Shown in pieces: positions 1 through 17,042 of a DNA stretch of 23,808 nucleotides. The notes under the pieces are model-generated. The model was not told where the DNA came from. It did no database searches and worked only from the letters and a program-made list of their open reading frames with translations. Every line of letters begins with the position of its first letter. The stretch's first letter is position 1. Source of the stretch: Syncephalastrum monosporum B8922 (lineage: Eukaryota; Mucoromycota; Mucoromycetes; Mucorales; Syncephalastraceae); assembly GCA_000697355.1 (NCBI GenBank), contig JNEN01000749.1, positions 1 to 23,808 on the forward strand. The letters run 5' to 3'. The translations under genes and the position numbers were made by a program.

Positions 1-1000
1 CGCCTTTCGCCTTGATGACGGCATTGATACGGTCTGGCATGCTCTCAATGAGCTTGTTCCAGTCCGCCATCTCACAAGACCCCCACGCATCTAGGATAGA
101 CTTTATGAAGGCCTCTTGGGTCATACCAGGCTGGTGCGCCTTCTGCACTTCTTGTTTCATTTGCCTCCACAAATTTTCGATGGGATTGAGATCTGGCGAT
201 TGTGCAGGCCAGTCTATCTTGACAATCCCACGTTCTTCTAGCCACTTCTTCGGCGCGTTACTGCGGTGGATCGGCGCACCATCTTCCATGAGGAGGAGAC
301 CGGGGTTGTTGTCCAGGAAGCGCGCCAACGGTCCCTCGTAGATTTGGTTGACGAAATCCACCGCAGTGCTCTTGGTTCGGCGACCTTCCTTCTGGAAGAT
401 GCCGAGTTCCGTCTTCTTTCCATGGGTGATACCACCCCAGACCATCACGGACGTCCTGTCGCTCTTAAACGTGGGCGCGAGGCACTCGCTGAGGTTGGCC
501 TCGTCCTTAGAGCGCCAGACGCGTACTTGGCCTGATTTTTTCCCCTTCTCGAAGCTGGCTTCGTCAGTCCATAGGACCTTCTTCCAGTCCTCAAGGGTCC
601 AGGACTTATGCTTCTTTGCGAAAGCAAGACGTCTCTCCTTGTGTTTCTCAGTCAGGAAGGGCTTTCTCTTCGCGACTCGAGAATTGATGCCAGCACGTTT
701 GAGGGATCGTCGGACAGTCTTGGTGCTGACATCGAGGCCGAATTTCTGCGTAATGTCTTGCAGAGGAGTGCGACGATCTTTCTTGACTTCGCGTAGCAAG
801 AGACGCTCATCACGCTCCGTGAGCTTTCTGGGGCGCCCGGAGCCTTCCTTTCGCTCGTAGTGCCCATATTGCTCGTGATCAGCAATGGCCTTATAGATGG
901 TCTTTCGTGACACATTTAGTTCATTGGCGATTTTCGTGATGTTCCAGCCAGCTTGCTTGAAGGCGACAGCTTTAGCTTTATCAGCAGTGTTCAGAGCCAT
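1..1000 (-). CDS. Tc1/mariner transposase (DD34E), partial at window edge
   Basis: This is a cut-and-paste DNA transposase that binds terminal inverted repeats and inserts at TA. The frame opens at ATG 1000 and stays open for 333 codons to the window edge with no stop or frameshift. The N-terminus is a helix-turn-helix (residues ~5-45, with NVSRKTIYKAI), followed by a GRPRKL AT-hook-like motif and a second HTH (LQDITQKFGLDVSTKTVRRS). The DDE catalytic core shows WTDEASF (first Asp), MEDGAPIH (second Asp) and SPDLNPIENLW (Glu). Exactly 34 residues separate the second Asp from the Glu, the DD34E spacing of Tc1 proper. The end reached (MPDRINAVIKAKG) matches the usual extreme C-terminus of the family, so at most a few codons are missing. 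An intact frame suggests a recent, possibly active, copy. Confidence 0.93.
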   Translation of the reverse strand, partial: MALNTADKAKAVAFKQAGWNITKIANELNVSRKTIYKAIADHEQYGHYERKEGSGRPRKLTERDERLLLREVKKDRRTPLQDITQKFGLDVSTKTVRRSLKRAGINSRVAKRKPFLTEKHKERRLAFAKKHKSWTLEDWKKVLWTDEASFEKGKKSGQVRVWRSKDEANLSECLAPTFKSDRTSVMVWGGITHGKKTELGIFQKEGRRTKSTAVDFVNQIYEGPLARFLDNNPGLLLMEDGAPIHRSNAPKKWLEERGIVKIDWPAQSPDLNPIENLWRQMKQEVQKAHQPGMTQEAFIKSILDAWGSCEMADWNKLIESMPDRINAVIKAKG

Positions 1001-1127
1001 TATAAACGTAAGAAAATAAAAGAGTTTTATTGGCCTCTTTTCAGGAACCGCGTCTTTTTCATTGAGCAGGTTTCTGGTCCTGCACACGGAATTTCAAAAG
1101 TGTTTCCTTTTTTTTGTCCACTGACTG
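1..1127 (-). mobile_element. Tc1/mariner DNA transposon, right-hand (5') part
   Basis: The segment contains an uninterrupted DD34E transposase frame on the minus strand plus about 130 bases of leader. The outer boundary is inferred. Read on the minus strand, the sequence TACAGTCAGTGGACAAAAAA begins at 1129 and resembles the TA-flanked CAGT... termini of Tc1 elements. A second TACAGT lies 5 bases further out (1134), so the edge is 1127 or 1132. The other inverted terminal repeat is outside the window, so neither the repeat nor the TA duplication can be confirmed. Confidence 0.7.
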
Positions 1128-1141
1128 TACTGTAAGTACTG

Positions 1142-1292
1142 CACTGACACTATGACACACGCCTAAAAACCATACTGACACTATGACACACGCCGAAAAG
1201 GCACACTGGCGCTATGACACATGCCCAAAAAGCACTCCAGCGTTTATGACACACGCCAGTGTGTCTTTTGAGCGTGTGTCATAGTGTCAGCA
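1142..1292. repeat. Four direct copies and one inverted copy of a ~20 bp unit
   Basis: The core CTGACACTATGACACACGC occurs at 1144 and 1175. Diverged copies start at 1206 and 1238, giving a period of 31-32. An exact inverted copy (19 of 19) lies at 1272-1290. The first and last copies form terminal inverted repeats that extend outward as ACTGCA/ACTGC. The cluster sits between the inferred transposon edge and the 3' side of the polymerase gene. It may be an outer part of the transposon or a separate MITE-like element. The unit at 1248-1265 is itself a small hairpin (GACACA/TGTGTC). Confidence 0.75.
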
Positions 1293-1701
1293 GTCTCATA
1301 TTTCTGCTTCGCATGAGGTCGGATATGCCATATCATCTGATTAAGTGCATTGTGCGCCAGTAAAAGCTTCCCTCACCATAAATCGAGCCGATGCTACCGA
1401 TGCTATCCCGGATACATCCTATCGACATTGAAAGAAGATGAAAACTTGTACAACGGCGAAATATAAGGCTCATGAACGAACTTCGCATCAGGTCAGCAGC
1501 CGCCCTAGTCTTATAACGGCATGATCTTTTGGCACGGAGTATGCGCTGAGCAATTGGGTGTGGAGTCCTCCGCTTTCATGTTTCATTAGCTTCAAAATCA
1601 AAACATACTGTATAATGAGTTCTTTTAATTTTATATATGTGAATGAAGTACAAGTATGATTACAGTCGAAAGCAGAAAGAAACAGGAAATAATGTGATTC
1701 A
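1293..1701. other. Intergenic, 3' flank of the Pol III gene
   Basis: No reading frame with recognisable protein character and no canonical AATAAA on the minus strand was seen. It should contain the 3' UTR of the minus-strand polymerase gene. Confidence 0.5.
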
Positions 1702-10774
<9,073 letters not shown>

Positions 10775-13234
10775 AAATGCGGCTTTATCTATTAGAATCT
10801 TTCATGTAAATAGACTTTACCTCTACCAATGTATTCATCCATCGTAAAAGAGAAGTGTTAACGAAAAGGATAGCTATGCGGGATTTTGCCAGTTCTGGGA
10901 CCGCTCAGATCCAGTTGCTGGCTGTCTCCTACTGAGATGTGCCGATGTATATACAGCACTCTATCTAGCCCGCAAAGTTGACCGACACACGGAAGGGTCA
11001 TCGGACTTTGGTAGCGAATTGAGCATAGGATAACCCTATTTCTTGCATCAGAATGTTCGTCGTCAATCAAACTATCGGCAATATGCCGGGTATCTACATA
11101 GATGATTCTCAAGCCTTTTCTCTGGTGAGAATCTCTGGTGGCCCTCAATGGGGCTCCTGTCCTCTTATTTTCCATGTCATCGGGTAATATTGAAATATGT
11201 CCTTGACTGAAACCTGCAGATAGGAGTATGTCTGCTTATTTACACAAATCCATGGTGTACCTGGCTCCATAGTACGTGTGCTCACGTATGTAATGCTAGA
11301 TCCAATATCCGCTTACGAAGCTGCTCGAGGTCATCATGCTGCCTAATAATGGTAATGGTATTTTTTTATAACAATCATGCTTTGTATTTTATGCGTCTGT
11401 CGCCTACATGGCAAAAAAAAAATGCGGACAGTCTGAAAGTCATCTATTTGACTGCGCTAGCAATGTATTATCAATCACGATGATGTTGCTCGCAAAGCTC
11501 ATTAAAGATCACGCATACTGTCTGCATATATTTCATGAGCATATTCCGTTAAAATTGGAGAAGTGGATCGATGTGCATCCTATCGGGCGCGAAATACATA
11601 GGGATAAACATCCGCACGGATAACGCATTGACACTCATCTTGAAGGAACTTTCCATGTTGAGTAAACGCATGACTCTAGGTTTATCTTGGTTGCGTGACT
11701 TTACGACTATGCGCATGTGTGTTTTTCAGACAGAAAAAAGGGCTTCGCTTGAAGCATAATAGAAGGTGTGCGGTCGGTCTAAGCTCGAGGGAATGGCATA
11801 CGAAATAGCATACACCCCGCATCCTCCATACATTTTAAGGGTAATCATGTCCTTGCTGGATGCTGCAAGACGATGGGCTAAATTTCACAAACACATTTTT
11901 GGTCTTTTCTCTGTTGCACCTTGCATGACTCAAAGCGTACTTGCGAGACATAGATGAATGGACCCATGGCAGTGGATTTAAAGGAGAAGGGTGCAGCTGG
12001 AGAAAGGAGTTTAAGGTGAATGCGCCGATACTTGCATCAGCACTGTCCCTCAGCATGTGCTTTCATTCAAACCCTGCACCTGTTGCGTAGTTCATTTTCC
12101 TGTAGAAGCATTCCACACGGGCCCGTTCACTTAGAATATACACCGACGGGCTCAAGCGGGACTCTTGCGCAGCCGAATGATCGTTCGTATGAGGGGAAGA
12201 GCGTTGAAATGATTCCAGCCGGTGATCGTCGTGCGAAAGGGACCTACATGATGAGATAAACATAGATTCCTGCCAGCATGATAGTAAGCGCACATTTATG
12301 CGCCTGATGTTATGTGTATCATGCGCTATTGAAGAGAACTGAAATATCGAAACGAAAGATCTCCAAAATTATAGTTTTATCGAAAAAATAGCAGCGATGT
12401 AGAAAATAGAAGCGATCCGTGCACATCTATCGACTGTTTGGTAGGATCCAGGGGTAAAAGTCGAACAAGCATGTTTACGAGTCATGTAGTAAAATTATAG
12501 CCGCCACCTGTCTGTACGTTTGTCAATCAAGTTGACTTCTGTGCCGTGGTGCAAATGTTGCAGTCTGAAGAATACGTGTAAGGGCATACATAAAAATGAT
12601 GAGATGCATGTACACATTGGGACAATATGAGCGACAGCCAAAATATAAGCAGACAAAAGAAAAAGTGGGGAGCGCAAATGACTTTCTCCTTTTGAATGAG
12701 GAGGCGATCACTCCTTAGACCTTCCGAAGTGGACAGGCTACCACGAGGCAAGAGCAAAAGCAGCAAATCATTTGATTAAATAGAAAAAGACCACTGCCTT
12801 CTTTTTCGCACCACCTATTCTTGTAGTAGTGAATGGCCATCGTTTATGTTTGTGAAATATCTGGATAGTGTGGGCTACCGTGAATGGAAGAATGTATGTA
12901 TGTAGGAGGTCGGTACGCGGTGGGGGTGATGTGGTTCGATTAGCATGAGTGTGCACAAACAAATACGGAAGCTTAAAATCACAACAGTGACTCGACCAAA
13001 TACATTTGCCACCCTTTTGCATTCACAGTAAGGGATGGGAAAATCACAAAAAAAAAAAAAAGGTTCCCCAAAATGAGAGAAAGCTGTCAAGGCAACGGCT
13101 CATATAAATAATGAGAATAGGGGCTCGCAATTGTTCACTTTTCTTTTCTTTTCATACATACAACCCGCCTTTCTTTATCGGTCTCTACCACCCTCTTTCC
13201 CTCACTTTACTCTTCACGCTCTTTTACTTCTGTG
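10775..13234. other. Long intergenic region, no supportable gene
   Basis: About 2.46 kb. It holds the 3' UTR of the synthetase at the left and a promoter at the right. The longest frame in the left half is minus 11175-10858 (105 codons; contains YVDTRHIADSLIDDEHSD), with no homology recognised and no clear splice partners. A run of A (13049-13062) occurs near the right end. No tRNA or rRNA signature was found. Confidence 0.5.
13102..13109 (+). promoter_or_regulatory. TATA box of the 349-aa orphan gene
   Basis: ATATAAAT lies about 125 bases before the ATG at 13235. It is followed by a pyrimidine-rich leader (13136-13230) typical of fungal transcription start regions. Confidence 0.55.
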
Positions 13235-14284
13235 ATGCCTACCATGAGCAGCAGTCATACCTCACCGTCTCGTCCAAAACACCTCAAGCTAACCAAATTG
13301 CTTGCACGCCGGTCCACGCCGTCTCTACCACGTTCGCCCTCTGTCAATCTGGCCGCTTCGGTCTCACGCGGCTTTCATTCCCTGGGCCGTCTTGTGCGGC
13401 CGCGCTCCACTTCCAGTATAATTGAAAACGAATTCTCGCATCCCGTCACCGTTGCCTCTGCCGAGGCCAAGCAGCAACAAGTTGTTGTGCCATCGCCGTC
13501 GACGTCATATGCGTCGGACTGCACGGTCGACTCATCCTCGACTGTCTCTCGTCGCTCGCCGTCGTGCTTCTCCGTTCCTGCCACATTTGCCCCATCCTGC
13601 TCCACGTCGTCAGCTTCGTCTTGTGCCGCCCTCTCCGTCTGCTCCACGGCATGCTCTATCAGCAGCAACAATAGTAGCAGTAGCAGCAGTAGCAGCAGTA
13701 GCAATGCTGTTGCTGATGAAATTTCAACCTTGTGGATTACTTTCTTCTCCCTCCATGCATCTTTACAGCTGGCTTGTATACTGGCAGCTATGATGACGCC
13801 CATCACGATGCCTCCTGCTCCTGCTTCTCCCGCCGCTGCTATTAATAATACCATGACCACGACCACGAACACCACTTCAAAAGCCCCGCTCCCCTCAAAA
13901 GTCACCACGAGCACTCAACGTAACCTTATCAAGCAAAACGAAAACCAAGAGGACTTACCCGCCTTATCGATCGAGGACGTGCTTGGAAGTCAAGCTTCCA
14001 CTGCCATCCTCGACGCCTGGCGCACTCATGAGATGGCCATGGCCAGCTGGAAGCCGACTAGTCGGTATGAGCGCGCCATGCAGAAGCAGCAGTCCCAAGT
14101 GCCGACAGAAGCGCAAGAGCAGAAAACCGTTTATGAAGAGTCACTGCAGTATCTAACCCAAGACTTGCTCGCCTACATCGACTCTCCTTCGCTCTCAAGC
14201 GCACCTGTCCAGTGCTTGATTGATCTGAAGCCCAAACTGACCGAATATCTGCTTGCTCATGCGTCTGCGGCTGTCTCTGCGTAA
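13235..14284 (+). CDS. Orphan low-complexity Ser/Thr-rich protein, 349 aa
   Basis: No family is recognised. The frame is intronless, unlike the multi-exon genes around it, and opens at ATG 13235 (MPTMSSSHTSPSRPKHLKL). The first ~90 residues are basic and Ser/Arg/Pro-rich. Residues ~90-160 are Ser/Cys/Thr-rich and end in a poly-Ser run coded by AGC/AGT repeats. Residues ~165-195 are hydrophobic (TLWITFFSLHASLQLACILAAMM) and could be a membrane segment. A Pro/Ala/Thr-rich linker follows, then a normal-complexity helical C-terminal third (from ~245: ALSIEDVLGSQASTAILDAW to the end) that may be the folded part. Support for coding: a 350-codon frame, TATA box and pyrimidine leader upstream, and a T-rich 3' flank. 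A long antisense frame over the same bases is a by-product of biased composition. Confidence 0.7.
   Translation: MPTMSSSHTSPSRPKHLKLTKLLARRSTPSLPRSPSVNLAASVSRGFHSLGRLVRPRSTSSIIENEFSHPVTVASAEAKQQQVVVPSPSTSYASDCTVDSSSTVSRRSPSCFSVPATFAPSCSTSSASSCAALSVCSTACSISSNNSSSSSSSSSSNAVADEISTLWITFFSLHASLQLACILAAMMTPITMPPAPASPAAAINNTMTTTTNTTSKAPLPSKVTTSTQRNLIKQNENQEDLPALSIEDVLGSQASTAILDAWRTHEMAMASWKPTSRYERAMQKQQSQVPTEAQEQKTVYEESLQYLTQDLLAYIDSPSLSSAPVQCLIDLKPKLTEYLLAHASAAVSA
13661..13703 (+). repeat. AGC/AGT trinucleotide tract (poly-Ser)
   Basis: Interrupted AGC/AGT units, with a few AAC/AAT, encode the Ser/Asn run of the orphan protein. Length variation between strains would be expected. Confidence 0.8.
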
Positions 14285-15612
14285 ATCTCCTTCTTCTGTT
14301 CCTTCTTTTTTCTTTTTCTTTTCTTTTTCTTTTTTTTTTGTCTGTTCTTCTGTTTCTTTTCATTTTGCTTGTACATAATCCATTTCACTTTGTAACATTA
14401 GCGACATTCGTACATATAGCAGTGTTTATTTTGCATTTCCTCAATACAAACCATACTACTCGCTTTGGTCCATAAACATCAATTTTACATGCGCAAAAAG
14501 GAAATCCAATCACGCGCTGGTATACCCAACCGTTTCATGCAAATGTGCCAGGGCTCACTGGGTTTTCCGTTGTCTTCATTTACGAGATTTCGTCAGGCTA
14601 TCTCGCCTCCGTATACTCCATAATATGGATAGACAGACTACTAACATGGCTTGCTTTAGTCTCACTGCTACTCTGCACATATATCGCGTATGCTGTAGTC
14701 ATCTGGACAAACTAATAAATACAAACATTTTAATCATCGTTCCTCATCGAGAGGTATAATGCAAAATTCGCTAGTAGGCTTACAGTACCGCGAATAAACG
14801 TAAAATAAAGTTTTTTCGCTGTATGTAATGAGCGCGCATATCTCTCCTTTTTTTTTCTTGCAAATTTCGTTCAGTCACCCCTCCTTGCCGTGACGATGGC
14901 CGTGCAGCGAATAGAACTGGCCGCTTCTGGAACGACCTGCCGCTTCTCCTGAACGTCACCGCATCTGTTCCATACTCGAAAAAGGACTATTCCTTCCATG
15001 TATAGGCTGCCAGAGAAGGACATCAGCGTACTTTTCTCGCAGCTCTCCATCTCGTTCTGAAATAATCCAAGGCTTACTTAAGGGTAGGGATGTGCTTTAT
15101 TGTGTGCGAAAACGTGTCGGATCCCAACGTAGGTGGCACATGGTCTGTGAGGCGTGGCACATAAGGTCCGAGCACAATCCAAGGGATTCCAAAGTGGGGA
15201 CACTTGTTTAACAAAGACTACATGCGATATTCCAACGGCAGGGGCTAAGACGTATGAAGGTTATGCTATCGGTCGCATAAAGATGCATGGACAGCAATAA
15301 TTGATATCAATTAAGACGCATAAGAATCATTGGATGCATAGCCATGTTTTAGTACACGGCAGTAAATACCAACTACGATAATAAGCAGCGATGATCCTGA
15401 TAAATAGACATGGGTGATCCATCGAATAGGGTGTAACCAAACACCTGATAGTTGTAGTAAATATCAACACATGCAGTTAGATTAATAATAATAATAATAA
15501 CAAAAATTCCATATAATACTATATCATAAGATGATCTAGTGCAGTCTCGGCCGTGCAGAAGCACAGTCTGGGGTCGACACCAAAAGCCATGATATGGCGG
15601 TGGTATCACAGT
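14285..15612. other. Intergenic region between convergent genes
   Basis: About 1.3 kb between two 3' ends. It begins with a CT/T-rich run (14285-14360) that is probably 3' UTR of the orphan gene. No coding frame with protein character was seen. It contains a (TAA)6 microsatellite. Confidence 0.5.
15483..15500. repeat. (TAA)6 microsatellite
   Basis: Six perfect TAA units lie in the AT-rich 3' flank of the esterase gene. Confidence 0.9.
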
Positions 15613-16886
15613 TCACGCCCGACGCCGATGTCGTGCGACCATTTCTGAAATGATCGACATGGTGTCCAAGCCAAGGGTATAATAATGCTCATTTTTTGAC
15701 GGGTGGAACATGGAGGTATGGGCGTCGATTTCATTTTCAGCGTTGGAAGGCACAGGTACGAAGAGGTGAGCCGTCTCAGGCGGGGGAAGGGCAATGAATG
15801 TCCGTGGATCTGTGGATACGTTGTCCTCCTGTGGCAGCTTTTGTCCCCAAAATGTCAGACTGAAGAGGACGCAAAGATGATTTATAGACATTACCTGAGC
15901 GTAAAAGCATTTGAAATAAATACCGGGAAGGGCTGCCAGTCTTCGCACTCTGCAAGGAATACAAGGATTCAGTATGGTAGAAGCACACTACTCGGAAACG
16001 CACCTCTCGCGACAGCCTTCGAAATCCATGAGGGTACTGACAAACTCAAGGTGGTCATAGACGTCAGTCACACTCGACGTGATCTTGTCTTTTGCCATGT
16101 AGGCGACGGCGCCTGCAGCCGCGACACCAGCTACCCCGGCGAGCATACCCCAACCAAACGAAGACTTTTTGGTCGTTGAAGAGCCGGAGGCAGCATTGGT
16201 CCAGCCGATCTGCTTTGGCTCTGCCGCAGCCGAGCGCGTGGTCGCAGCAACAGTGCTGTTGTTGGGCCAGAAGCGGTTAATGTTGCGGGTGAGGACTTCA
16301 GCGTGGGACAAAGCGGTGGTGGACACAAAGCGGTGGTTGACAGAATAAAAGGGCGTGTCATATGCAACCAGTCCCAGCAGTGCGGCATTGCCCAAGGCTG
16401 AGGTACCGCGCCGCTGCACTTCGAGAATAGCCTCTCCTGCTTTTTGCAACCATTAGGACCTTATTCAATCGTTTCCTCTCACAGACTTACACACGAGACC
16501 GCCCATCGAGTGCCCTAGCAACACTATCTCTATGGTTTCCGCTGCAGATTCTCTCTGTTTGACCTGTTCTCTCAACCAGTCTACCAGGTTCCGTACAGCC
16601 AGACTGAAATCACTGCATACAAGACTGTTATTGGGAATGCACTGCATGCCAAAACGGTCTCAAACCTACCCTGCTGTCTTGTAACGAGGATAAATGACGG
16701 TCTCGACATTCTTGAATGGCGCTACTGTCTTGAGGCGATTGGGGAAATCCTTCAGGTGCCGGGCAAAATCAGCTAAATGGCAGCATCAGCAACACTTCAT
16801 ACCTTGAAGGTTGTGTCTGACCCTCGAAAGCCGTGGATAAACACGAGCAGTAATAGCTCTTTTGGCTTCTCTTCTATTTGGGCCAT
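15613..16886 (-). CDS. Alpha/beta-hydrolase serine esterase (DUF676/lipase-like)
   Basis: Probable lipase or esterase; substrate unknown. Exons (minus): 16886-16803, 16749-16670, 16612-16491, 16439-16004, 15949-15895, 15837-15613, giving 1002 nt, 333 aa. The oxyanion strand is LLLLVFIHGF (residues ~11-20), the nucleophile elbow GHSMGG with Ser ~90, and a conserved LVAYDTPF lies at ~119-126. A Gly/Ala-rich hydrophobic stretch (~192-211, WGMLAGVAGVAAAGAVAYMA) may anchor the protein in a membrane. Near the C-terminus, ENEIDAHTSMF may supply the catalytic His. Three of five acceptors are AAG, chosen because nearby YAG sites break the frame or make introns too short. The start at 16886 is the first ATG before the hydrolase core, but the frame is open upstream all the way to the stop codon of the neighbouring ZZ/EF-hand gene, so the true N-terminus is uncertain. 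Confidence 0.85.
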
Positions 16887-17042
16887 TCCGTGGAAGAAAA
16901 GATTTGTGGCACAAAAATCACTGGTGAAGGCATAGAAGGACCACGGACCGGGTGGCTCGTGATACCACTGGTCTATTAGAATGTATGTATTGCTTTTGTA
17001 AGTACTTTTTCTCTTTAAGAACCAGAAAGATTGTACGATATA

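Noticed and set aside
1142..1292. CRISPR-like array
   Set aside because: Repeats are imperfect, the spacers are ~11 bases and similar in A-rich content, one copy is inverted, and the context is eukaryotic.
11408..12260. Several 60-80 codon plus frames in the large gap
   Set aside because: They are short, have no recognisable motifs, and no plausible splice chain joins them.
12920..12960. Possible tRNA B-box (GGTTCGATTAG)
   Set aside because: There is no matching A-box and no cloverleaf can be drawn around it.
13375..13914. 179-codon minus frame opposite the orphan gene
   Set aside because: Its Leu/Val runs are the complement of the Ser/Thr/Asn codons. No promoter or other support is seen on that strand.
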